NCBI RefSeq assembly: GCF_001665575.1
Contig: NZ_LZSU01000042.1
Coordinates: forward strand, 62,001 to 126,000
Reading direction: 5' to 3'
From: Mycobacterium sp. 852013-51886_SCH5428379
GTDB taxonomy: Bacteria > Actinomycetota > Actinomycetes > Mycobacteriales > Mycobacteriaceae
DNA: 64,000 nt
In this document: positions 26,080 to 34,101 of the stretch, piece by piece
Numbering within the stretch: the stretch's first letter is position 1
Layout of the letters: every line of letters starts with the position of its first letter
Translations under genes and position numbers: made by a program
Notes under the pieces: model-generated
Told to the model about the DNA's origin: nothing
Database searches by the model: none
What the model saw: the letters and a program-made list of their open reading frames with translations, nothing else

Positions 26080-27074
26080 CCACCGGCGCCACCGCGACCG
26101 TCCGCGGCACCCGAGCCCCCGAAGCCCTCGGGCGCACGTTGATGCACGAGCACGTGTTCGCGGTGTCCGCGGCGTTGGCCAACGACCGCCCGGAGCTGGC
26201 ATTCCCGCACGGGAGGGCGGCGGCGATCGACGCGACCGTCGCCCGCTTGCAGGAGGTCAAGGACGCCGGCATCGACACCATCGTCGACGTCACCGTCTTC
26301 GGCCACGACCGAGACATCCCCGCCCTCGTCGAGATCAACGAGCGCGTCGACCTCAACATCGTCGTCGCCACCGGGTTCTACACCGAGGACCTGCCGTCCA
26401 AGACGTTCGAGATCCGCCAGGCACTCGCCCGTCAGCGCGGCCGCAACTTCTATGTCGACGTCTTCGTCGCCGACATCGTCGACGGGATCGGCACCACCGG
26501 CGTGCACGCCGGAATCATCAAGTGCGTGACCGGACCCGAGGGTCTGACCCGCGGATCCAAGGGGCTGCTGCGGGCCGCGGCGATCGCCGCCCGCGAGACC
26601 GGGGTGCCGATCACCACGCACTCCGATCCGCACATCCGCGGCGGGCTGGAACAGCTCGACCTGTTCGCCGCCGAAGGCGTCGACCTCATCCGCGTCGTGA
26701 TCGGCCACAGCGGCGACACCACCGACACCGATTACCTCAAGGCCGTCATGGACACCGGGGCGACAATCGCCTCCGACCGTTTCGGCTACGACCTCCCGGG
26801 CACCCCGGCGACGCCGGAGCGGGTCGCCGTGATCGCCGACCTGTGCGCCCAGGGTTACGCCGACCGGATCGTGGTGTCCCACGACGCGATGCTGCACACC
26901 GACTGGCTCGACGCCGACTACACGGCGATGTTCCCACGGTGGACACCCACCTATATCCCCACCGAGGTGGTGCCCGCGCTGCGCGACGCGGGCGTCTCCG
27001 AGGCCGACCTGCAGCAGATCCTCGTCCACAACCCGGCCCGCCTACTGGCGGCCGTCGCCGAAGGAGCATCGTGA
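26076..27074 (+). CDS. Phosphotriesterase-like metal-dependent hydrolase
   Basis: This 332-residue amidohydrolase-superfamily protein of the phosphotriesterase/lactonase group has the metal-binding HEH near the N-terminus (LMHEHVF), the bridging lysine in GIIKCVTG (normally carbamylated), histidines in TTHSD and GHSGDT, and the catalytic aspartate in VSHDAM. Relatives hydrolyse lactones or phosphotriesters. In this operon a lactone or ester made downstream of the P450 is a reasonable guess. Its ATG overlaps the P450 stop and its TGA overlaps the next GTG. Confidence 0.92.
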   Translation: MTTGATATVRGTRAPEALGRTLMHEHVFAVSAALANDRPELAFPHGRAAAIDATVARLQEVKDAGIDTIVDVTVFGHDRDIPALVEINERVDLNIVVATGFYTEDLPSKTFEIRQALARQRGRNFYVDVFVADIVDGIGTTGVHAGIIKCVTGPEGLTRGSKGLLRAAAIAARETGVPITTHSDPHIRGGLEQLDLFAAEGVDLIRVVIGHSGDTTDTDYLKAVMDTGATIASDRFGYDLPGTPATPERVAVIADLCAQGYADRIVVSHDAMLHTDWLDADYTAMFPRWTPTYIPTEVVPALRDAGVSEADLQQILVHNPARLLAAVAEGAS

Positions 27075-27868
27075 GCGACCCTGTGACACCGCCGAAATCG
27101 CCTGTGCGACGGGCGCTCACCGAACATGCCGTCACCACCGGTCCGTGGATCACACTCACCGATCCGCACGCCGTCGAGGCGCTGGCCAAACTCGATCTCG
27201 ATCACCTGGTCATCGACTGTCAGCATGGGTCGGCCGATCTGGGGTCGGTGCTGCCACTACTGCGGGCCGCCGCTTTGCACGACATGCCGGTGCTGATCCG
27301 GGTTCCGGCCAACGAGCCCTGGCAGCTGATGCGGGCGCTCGACCTCGGTGCTGCCGGGGTGATCGTGCCGATGGTCAACTCCGCCGCCGAGGCCGCCGCG
27401 GCCGCGTCGGCGATGCGGTATCCGCCGCACGGCGAACGTTCATACGGCCCGGTGCGGCCCTCACCGGGCGACGGGTTCACCGCCGACGACGGGCCCGTAC
27501 TGCTGGTGATGATCGAGACGGCCCGCGGGTTGGCCGACGTCGACGCGATCGCCGCCACCCCCGGCGTCGACGGGCTGTTCGTCGGGCCGATCGACCTGGC
27601 GCTGGGTATCGGCGTCGTCCGGGATGGCAAGGTGCTCAAGGGGATCGGCGCCGACGAGACCATGGCGGCGGTCGAGACGATCGCCGCGGCGGCGCGCGCG
27701 CACGGCAAGGTGCTGGCCGGCGCCGTCTTCACCCCCGAGCACGCCCGCGCGATGACGCGAGCCGGGGTGCGGTTGCAGGTCTACGGCTCCGACCGGCAGT
27801 GGATGACCGCGGGCGCCAAGGCGGCCCGCGCGCTCACCGACGAACTCAGCGCGGAGGTCACCTCGTGA
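27071..27868 (+). CDS. HpcH/HpaI-family class II aldolase
   Basis: This 265-residue aldolase belongs to the HpcH/HpaI (4-hydroxy-2-oxo-heptanedioate aldolase) family. Visible signatures are LDHLVIDCQHGSAD, the pyruvate-binding PVLIRVPANEP, the metal ligands in VMIETARG (Glu) and FVGPIDLALG (Asp), and a conserved C-terminal segment. It cleaves a 2-oxo-4-hydroxy acid into pyruvate and an aldehyde. GTG 27071 has AAGGAG 4 nt upstream and overlaps the previous stop by 4 bp. It supplies the C-C bond cleavage step in the inferred pathway. Confidence 0.93.
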   Translation: MSDPVTPPKSPVRRALTEHAVTTGPWITLTDPHAVEALAKLDLDHLVIDCQHGSADLGSVLPLLRAAALHDMPVLIRVPANEPWQLMRALDLGAAGVIVPMVNSAAEAAAAASAMRYPPHGERSYGPVRPSPGDGFTADDGPVLLVMIETARGLADVDAIAATPGVDGLFVGPIDLALGIGVVRDGKVLKGIGADETMAAVETIAAAARAHGKVLAGAVFTPEHARAMTRAGVRLQVYGSDRQWMTAGAKAARALTDELSAEVTS

Positions 27869-28818
27869 AGGCGGTCATCACCAACCCCACGATGAACCCG
27901 CCGGACGCGGTCACCGCGCCGCTGCGCGAGATCGCCGAGATCGTCACCGTGCCCGACGGTTCGACCGAGGCGCTGCTCGACGCGGCCCGCGACGCCGACG
28001 CCCTGATCGTCGCCGTCGAACCGATCCGGGCGTCGCTGATCGCCGAGCTCACCCGCTGCCGGCTGATCCACCGCTGCGGCATCGGCACCGACGTCGTGGA
28101 CATCGAGGCCGCCACCGCCAAGGGCATCCAGGTCACCAACGTCCCGGATTCGAACATCCACGAGGTCGCCGCCCATGCGATGGCCATGATCCTCGCCCTC
28201 ACCCGGCGGTTGGTCGCGTGGGACGCCAACGTGCGGGCCCGCAGGTTCGGCGACGGTCGGCTCGGAATGTCGTTGCACCGCCCGGATGTTCAGACCGTGG
28301 GCCTGATCGGACTGGGGAGGATCGGCCGCCGGGTCGCGGTCGCCGCGCAGGCCGTCGGGTTCACGGTCATCGCCCACGATCCGGCGGTCTCGGCCGAGGA
28401 CGCCGCCGCCCTGAACGTGACGTTGACCGACGTCGAGGACGTCGTCGCTTCCGCCGACGTGCTGTCCCTGCACGTTCCGCTGACCGACGCCACGCGTCAT
28501 CTGCTCGACGCCGCGGCGCTGTCTCGGATGAAGCGCGGCGCGTACGTCGTCAACGTGTCACGCGGCGGGCTCATCGACGAGACCGCGCTGGCCGAGGCCG
28601 TCGCCTCGAAGCAGCTCGGCGGCGCCGGGCTCGACACATTCGAGATCGAACCGCTGCCCACCGACAGCCCGCTGCTGGGCGTGGACGGCATCCTGCTGTC
28701 CCCGCACGCCGCGCACTGGAGCCGGGAGTCGTTGGGGGAGACGATGGTGAAGAGCTTCGCCGAGGTGGCCCGTGTGCTGCGGGGTGAGGCGCCGCACAAC
28801 CCGGTCAACCGGATCTAG
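27865..28818 (+). CDS. D-2-hydroxyacid dehydrogenase
   Basis: This 317-residue NAD-dependent dehydrogenase of the 2-hydroxyacid/phosphoglycerate dehydrogenase family has the Rossmann motif GLGRIGRR, the catalytic Arg in NVSRGGLID, Glu in FEIEPLP, and His in PHAAHW. It interconverts a 2-oxoacid and D-2-hydroxyacid. GTG 27865 overlaps the aldolase stop by 4 bp, with GCGGAGG upstream. It may reduce the pyruvate or the oxoacid handled by the aldolase; the direction is not determined. Confidence 0.93.
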   Translation: MKAVITNPTMNPPDAVTAPLREIAEIVTVPDGSTEALLDAARDADALIVAVEPIRASLIAELTRCRLIHRCGIGTDVVDIEAATAKGIQVTNVPDSNIHEVAAHAMAMILALTRRLVAWDANVRARRFGDGRLGMSLHRPDVQTVGLIGLGRIGRRVAVAAQAVGFTVIAHDPAVSAEDAAALNVTLTDVEDVVASADVLSLHVPLTDATRHLLDAAALSRMKRGAYVVNVSRGGLIDETALAEAVASKQLGGAGLDTFEIEPLPTDSPLLGVDGILLSPHAAHWSRESLGETMVKSFAEVARVLRGEAPHNPVNRI

Positions 28819-28828
28819 GCAGCGGGCG

Positions 28829-29380
28829 GTGGGGGCGCGCGAGGACGAGAGCCGGCGCCGTCGGGACGCGGTCTTTCGCGCGACGTGGGAACTGGTGCAG
28901 ACGCAGGGCTTTTCGGCGGTCACGCTGCGGCAGGTCGCCGAGCGCGCGGGCGTCGCGCTCGGCACGATCTTCCTCTACGCCGCCAACAAGGACGAACTGC
29001 TGCTGCAGGTGTTCGGGGAACGGCTGGCCGCCCGGTGGGGCGCGTTCCTGGAGGGTTCGCAGGGCGAGCCTGCGCTGCAGCGCGTCGAGGCGTTCTACGA
29101 CGACTGCCTGACGATGTTCTTCGCCGACGTCGACAACGTCGGCGCCTATTACACTCTGCTGCTTCGCCATCCGACGACCAAGTTCCCCGAGGTGGTGGAG
29201 CTGCGGGCACGGCTGCGGACGATACTGCGGGAGACCGCCGACCCGGTGGCCCTGGAACTGGCCTACTACGGCGTCTTCGCGATGGCCGTCCTCGAACACG
29301 TCCACGTCGGGAACGAAACCCGCACGCGGGCCACGATGCACCGGTCGATGGCGATCCTGCATCGTGGAGCGGCCGGCTAG
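28829..29380 (+). CDS. TetR-family regulator of the P450 operon
   Basis: This 183-residue regulator has an N-terminal helix-turn-helix (about 10-57; FSAVTLRQVAERAGVALGT, IFLYAANKDELL) and a ligand-binding helical domain. GTG 28829 lies 10 bp after the dehydrogenase stop, so it is the last gene of the operon. It probably represses the operon through the 24833-24852 palindrome and responds to a pathway metabolite. Its stop overlaps that of the convergent membrane protein gene by 4 bp. Confidence 0.9.
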   Translation: MGAREDESRRRRDAVFRATWELVQTQGFSAVTLRQVAERAGVALGTIFLYAANKDELLLQVFGERLAARWGAFLEGSQGEPALQRVEAFYDDCLTMFFADVDNVGAYYTLLLRHPTTKFPEVVELRARLRTILRETADPVALELAYYGVFAMAVLEHVHVGNETRTRATMHRSMAILHRGAAG

Positions 29381-31755
29381 ATCATCTCTTTCTTGGTCAT
29401 CCAGCCCAGCAGTCGCCAGCCGATCAGCACAGGCAGCCAGCAGGTCAGCACCCGGTAGAGCAGCACACCGGGCACTGCGATCGCGGCCGGGACCCCGAAC
29501 GCCGCGAGGCCGCCGATCAGCGCAGCTTCCACCGCTCCGACACCACCGGGGGTGGGCGCCGCCGAGGCCAGTGATCCGCCGACCATCGTGACCACCGTGA
29601 TCGACACGAAGGACGGATCGCCGCCGAACGCCTCGACACTGGCCCACAACGCCAGCGCCGACCCGAGAGTGGTGATCGCACAACCCAATACGACCAGCGC
29701 CAGCCGCTGGGGCTGACGAGCCAGCGTGGCCAGGTCGGAGAACACCTCCATCAGCCGGGGCCGCACGGTCGTGGTCAGCCAGCGCCGCAGCCGGGGGATG
29801 AGCAGGGCGATGCCGAGGACGCCGAGCAGCGCGCCGACGATCAGGTACACCACGGTCGTCGACGGGATGAACCGCGACAGATCCGCACGGGCGCCGGCGA
29901 TCGTGCTGAACCCGATGAGCAGCACGATGTGGGTGACCACCTGCACCGACTGCTGCAGCGCCACCGCCGTCGTCGCGCGCACGGCGCCCAGCCCGCCCTT
30001 CTGCAGGAACCGGGTGCTCAGCGCCAGCCCGCCCACTCCGGCCGGGGTGGTGGTGGCCGCGAACGTGTTCGCGACCTGCATCAGCGCCAGATGCCCGAAC
30101 TTCACCATCCCGTCGGCGCACGCCCACAGCGCGGTGGCCGCGCCGAGGTACTTCAGCACCGAGACTGCGAGTCCGACGATCGCCCACCACCAGATCACGT
30201 TGCGCAGTTCCGCGGAGAACGTCGGGACGGAGCTCAGGAACGGATAGGCCACGTAGACCAGTGCGCCGAGCAGCACGATCTGGATGATCTGGTTGCGGGT
30301 GAACCGCGTGATGTTCTCGGCGCGGATCTGTTCGGCGCCGGTCTTGCGCATCACGGCGTCGCGGGCGGCGGCTATGACGTCGTCCGCTCCCGGGACGGCC
30401 TCTCGAACCCGGGACGGCACAGCGTGTTTGGTGAGCCGCCGCGACGCGATCAGGACGGTCTCACCACCGAACGCGCCGATCGCGGCGGTGACCGCGTCGT
30501 CGGCACCGTAGGACGCGGCGGTGATGACCAGCAACTGGGCGATGTCGGACTGCAACTGCACATCGGTCGCACCGTATTCGGAGCTGCCGAAGCCGCCGAA
30601 GAGCACCGACCCGTCGTCGACGGTGACCTCCGACGGCCGTAGATCTCCGTGGGAGATGGTGTTGTCGTGCAACACCCTCAGCCCCTCCCAGACCCGCTCC
30701 AGCGGGGTGTGGTCGGCGCACTGGTCGATCGGCTGACCGCGCACCGGGGTCTGCGCGTGCAGCGCCCAGCCGCGGTCGAGGGTGGCCACCGCGACCGTCG
30801 AGGTATTCGCCAGGCCGAGGTCGCCGACGGCGATCATCATCAGGGCGCGGTGCTCGACGGCGCGGCGCATCGACGCCTGCAGCGGTGCGGTCTCGCCGGG
30901 ACGCAACCGCACCTTGTGCCAGATCTGGCGCATCGCACCGCCGCTGCGCTGGTTCGGCCCGTACATGTGGACCGTCGCGACGGCGTCGGGGTCGGCGGTG
31001 GTCGCCCGCAGTACCAGCGGCCCGCGACCGGCCGGACGCAGGACCGCCAGCGCGGTCACCGCGAAACCGCGGCGGTACAGCGCGCGCACCGCCTCCTCGA
31101 GGGGCACCTCCAGTGCCGGGGTGCCGACGATCAGCACGACCAGCGCCCCGACGAACCAGCCGACCGCCAGGCCGAGCACCGAGCGGGCGGGCAGAACGGC
31201 GCTGACCACCAGGTGAATCGGCACGAACGCCAGCAGCAGCGCCCACCACCACCGGCGTCGCCGCGCCGACACCCATGGCCCCGACACAGTCAGTACCGCC
31301 GCGAGCATCGCGATCCAGCGGGGATCGTCGAGGAACTGCGACAACTGGGTGTCCAGCCGCGAACCGGACAGGTCCAGCCGCCACTGCGGCGTCGAGATCC
31401 CGTTGCCGGTGATGGACAGCGCCAGCACGGCGATCAGGCCCGCGGCGGCGAACGCGGCCAGCGGCTGCCAGCGCCGCTCGAAGATCAGCCCCACCAGAAT
31501 TACAAAGGGCAGCACCAGGATCGCCACACCGTAGGCGAGGTACACCAGGTTCGACTGTGTGGGCGTCAGCACCGCCACGATCTCCGACACCGATCGCTCG
31601 AGGGAGTCCCATTCGTAGCGCGTGATCAGCGAACTGGTGATCACGACGGCGAGGAACAGCGCCGACAGGATCAGCCGCAGGATGTCGTTGGTGCGGCGAC
31701 CCAGCGGCTGGATGAGACTGCCGGTGACGGCGACCTCGCGCCCATCGACTCGCAT
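29377..31755 (-). CDS. Membrane protein: kinase-like domain fused to a UPF0104/flippase-type domain
   Basis: This 792-residue protein starts at ATG 31755 (MRVDGREVAVTG). N-terminal spans (about 28-205) are followed by a soluble protein-kinase-like domain at about 215-490 with HGDLRPSEV at residues 369-377, equivalent to the catalytic loop, and FGGFG where a DFG motif is expected. The C-terminal 290 residues are a polytopic domain of the lysylphosphatidylglycerol-synthase transmembrane/UPF0104 type (TTTPAGVGGLALSTRFLQ; SAAPTPGGVGAVEAALIGG). Such domains flip or handle polyprenyl lipids. It is third in an operon with a sulfatase and an SRPBCC protein; its start is 2 bp after the sulfatase stop. 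Confidence 0.85.
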   Translation of the reverse strand: MRVDGREVAVTGSLIQPLGRRTNDILRLILSALFLAVVITSSLITRYEWDSLERSVSEIVAVLTPTQSNLVYLAYGVAILVLPFVILVGLIFERRWQPLAAFAAAGLIAVLALSITGNGISTPQWRLDLSGSRLDTQLSQFLDDPRWIAMLAAVLTVSGPWVSARRRRWWWALLLAFVPIHLVVSAVLPARSVLGLAVGWFVGALVVLIVGTPALEVPLEEAVRALYRRGFAVTALAVLRPAGRGPLVLRATTADPDAVATVHMYGPNQRSGGAMRQIWHKVRLRPGETAPLQASMRRAVEHRALMMIAVGDLGLANTSTVAVATLDRGWALHAQTPVRGQPIDQCADHTPLERVWEGLRVLHDNTISHGDLRPSEVTVDDGSVLFGGFGSSEYGATDVQLQSDIAQLLVITAASYGADDAVTAAIGAFGGETVLIASRRLTKHAVPSRVREAVPGADDVIAAARDAVMRKTGAEQIRAENITRFTRNQIIQIVLLGALVYVAYPFLSSVPTFSAELRNVIWWWAIVGLAVSVLKYLGAATALWACADGMVKFGHLALMQVANTFAATTTPAGVGGLALSTRFLQKGGLGAVRATTAVALQQSVQVVTHIVLLIGFSTIAGARADLSRFIPSTTVVYLIVGALLGVLGIALLIPRLRRWLTTTVRPRLMEVFSDLATLARQPQRLALVVLGCAITTLGSALALWASVEAFGGDPSFVSITVVTMVGGSLASAAPTPGGVGAVEAALIGGLAAFGVPAAIAVPGVLLYRVLTCWLPVLIGWRLLGWMTKKEMI

Positions 31756-31757
31756 GG

Positions 31758-33581
31758 TCAGCCCGGGCCGTCGACCCCTAGGCGTTTGAGCGCCCGACGG
31801 ACCAGCCCGACCCGCTGCGGGCGGGCCGGTGGACGTCGCTCGGCGTACGGCCAGGGCTGGTTGCGCTCCGGAATCGACTCGGCGCGCACATGTTTGAGCT
31901 GGGTGCGCAAGTACGCGCGCAGCTCGTGCAGATCCGGGTCGGTCCAGCGGTTGACGGCCTCGATCGGATCGGCGGTCAGATCGTAGAGCTCCCACTGGTC
32001 GTCGAGCGGGCTGCGCCGATAGGTGTCGCCGCCGATGCCGGTCGACGCCAGATGGCGGACACCGGGTTCGGTCCACGTCGCCGGATCGTCGAACGTGCGC
32101 ACCAGCTTCCACAGATGGCCCGCGCCGCCGGGTGCGGCCGACTCGTCGACCCGCAGCACGAGGCCTTCGAAGTTCGACGCCACGTGGGCGGGCACCCGGA
32201 TCTTCAGCGGCGCAGGTGGATTGTCGGTGCGCTTGAACTGCCGGGCGATCGCCGAGGCACCGGTGTCGCCGTCGAGCACGCTGTCGCGGGTCATCAGGTA
32301 GATCGGCCGGTCCTCGTCCGCGGGCGCACCGTCGACCACGGGCATCAGATCGCGGCCCGGCAGCGGATGCACCTCGGTGAACGATGCGGTCAGCGTCGCC
32401 GCCGCGGCGTCGACGTCGACCCCCGCCGCGCCGAGCAGCGTCGGCACCAGATCCACGTGCGACGTCGGCGCATCGACAGTGCGCGGTGGCGTCGCCCCCT
32501 CGCCGATCCGGGCGATGACGAACGGCACCCGGGTGGCCTCGTCGTAGAGGTTGTACCACTTCTGGTGCAGCCCGCCGTGGGCGCCGAGCAGCTCGCCGTG
32601 ATCGGACGTGCGGACCAGCACGGCGTTCTCGGAGCCGCCGTCGGTGACCGCGCGGCGCACCCGGTCCAGCGGCACGTCGACCTCGGCGTGCAGCCGGTAG
32701 TAGAGGTCGCGGTACTGCTGGGCCTTGCGCTGATAGGTGCGGCCGACCGCGGGCGCCGGACCGTACCCCGTGTAGTACGCCTCCCGGTAGGCGATCTGCG
32801 CGGCCGGTTTGTCCCGCAGGTCCTCGTCGGCCGTGGGTGCGGCCGGGATGTGCGGCGGGTCGAGCGGCGACGGCGCGATGGGGCTGCGACGTGACCAGCC
32901 CGGGAACAGCACGATGTCGTGCGGGTTGACGAAGCTGGCGACCAGTAGGAACGGCTTCAGCGCCGCCTCGTCACCGGCGCGGCGGCGCGCGTAGCGGTCC
33001 TCCAGCCACGCGACGATGCGGTCGGCGAACAGCTGATCGCGGCGGATACCGCTGTTGGCCATGCTCGCGCCGTGCGGTTCGGGTCCGACCCATCCGGAGA
33101 ACCCGTACGGCCCGAGTGGATCCGCGTCGAGATACTTCTGCACGGCAGCGTGGTCGACGACGCCGTCGTCATCGTTGGTGGCCAACGGGGCGCCGGTGGC
33201 CGGATCCTCGAGGTCGGCGTGGGAGATGTGCCACTTGCCGTCGTAGTGGGTGTCGTAGCCGGCGGCGCGGAACCAGTTGCCCAGCGTCGGCACCTCACCG
33301 GCGCGTAGCCAGCGCAGCCGGGAGTCGTCGTAGCGTTTGCCGAGGCCGTCTGTCTGGGTGACGCCGTGCAGGTCCGGGTACTGGCCGGTGAAGATCGTCG
33401 GCCGGCTCGGTACGCACGCCAGCGATCCGGTGTAGTGCCGCGTGAAGTTCACCCCGTGCTGGTCGAACCAGTTGCGGCCCGGCAGCGCGCGGTCGCGCCA
33501 GGCCAGCACCTCGGGCGACTCGTACGGCGGAATCGCGCGTTCCTCGTCGGTCATGATGATGACGATGTCGGGCTGGGTCAT
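31758..33581 (-). CDS. Sulfatase (alkaline-phosphatase superfamily)
   Basis: This 607-residue type I sulfatase has the modification motif CVPSR (Cys56, to be converted to formylglycine) followed by PTIFTGQYP, an N-terminal metal site (IIMTDEERA), KWHISH, and a late metal site SDHGELLGAHG. It hydrolyses a sulfate ester. There is no signal peptide, so action is probably cytoplasmic. ATG 33581 has GGAGG upstream and overlaps the SRPBCC gene's stop by 4 bp. No formylglycine-generating enzyme is adjacent. Mycobacterial relatives act on sterol or sugar sulfates, but the substrate here is unknown. Confidence 0.93.
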   Translation of the reverse strand: MTQPDIVIIMTDEERAIPPYESPEVLAWRDRALPGRNWFDQHGVNFTRHYTGSLACVPSRPTIFTGQYPDLHGVTQTDGLGKRYDDSRLRWLRAGEVPTLGNWFRAAGYDTHYDGKWHISHADLEDPATGAPLATNDDDGVVDHAAVQKYLDADPLGPYGFSGWVGPEPHGASMANSGIRRDQLFADRIVAWLEDRYARRRAGDEAALKPFLLVASFVNPHDIVLFPGWSRRSPIAPSPLDPPHIPAAPTADEDLRDKPAAQIAYREAYYTGYGPAPAVGRTYQRKAQQYRDLYYRLHAEVDVPLDRVRRAVTDGGSENAVLVRTSDHGELLGAHGGLHQKWYNLYDEATRVPFVIARIGEGATPPRTVDAPTSHVDLVPTLLGAAGVDVDAAAATLTASFTEVHPLPGRDLMPVVDGAPADEDRPIYLMTRDSVLDGDTGASAIARQFKRTDNPPAPLKIRVPAHVASNFEGLVLRVDESAAPGGAGHLWKLVRTFDDPATWTEPGVRHLASTGIGGDTYRRSPLDDQWELYDLTADPIEAVNRWTDPDLHELRAYLRTQLKHVRAESIPERNQPWPYAERRPPARPQRVGLVRRALKRLGVDGPG

Positions 33582-34027
33582 GCGGGTGCCTCCAGTTTCG
33601 TGGCCAGGCCGGCGAGCATCGAGTCCGACGATCGGCCCATGCCCCGGGCGATCACCCGGGCGATCACCCCGCGCAACCGTCCCGGTCCGAGATCGATGGT
33701 GCTGGTGAGGGTGATCTGGGTGGCGCCCTGGAGGACCTCGTCGAGGGTCCACCGGTTGGCGGCGTGGCGCACGGGGCCGGGCAGTCCGGCGATGTCGTAG
33801 GCCAGGGTGCGCAGGGGTTCGGCTTCGGTGACCCGTTCGACCAGGACCAACCGCCCGATCTGGACGCGGCGGGTGGTGCCGGTCAGACCGTCCTCAGCGG
33901 CGTTGAGAATGCAGGAGTGGTCGACGTCGTCGACCCACTCGGCGACCGCTCCGTAATCGGCGAGAAGATCCCACACCGCCTGCGGGGCGGCGCGGACGGT
34001 CCGATGGCGACTGATTTCGGCGACCAC
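33578..34027 (-). CDS. SRPBCC-family (polyketide cyclase/dehydrase-like) protein
   Basis: This 149-residue START-like lipid-binding protein begins at GTG 34027. The N-terminal AEISRHRTVRAAPQAVWDLLADYGAVAEW is the SRPBCC signature (seen as shorter pieces), and the C-terminal helix (ARVIARGMGRSSDSMLAGL) closes the cavity. It may bind a hydrophobic ligand and feed the sulfatase or the membrane protein encoded downstream. It is the first gene of that three-gene operon. Confidence 0.85.
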   Translation of the reverse strand: MVAEISRHRTVRAAPQAVWDLLADYGAVAEWVDDVDHSCILNAAEDGLTGTTRRVQIGRLVLVERVTEAEPLRTLAYDIAGLPGPVRHAANRWTLDEVLQGATQITLTSTIDLGPGRLRGVIARVIARGMGRSSDSMLAGLATKLEAPA

Positions 34028-34101
34028 AGCGCCACCCTACGGTGAGTGATCAACGAAAACAGCGATGTCGGCGAGTGTCGGCAAGGTCGGCTTCGTGCCC
34101 G

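Noticed and set aside
30649..31986. Long plus-strand frame opposite the kinase/flippase gene
   Set aside because: It is Arg/Gly/His-rich with no recognisable domain and is explained as the antisense of a real gene.
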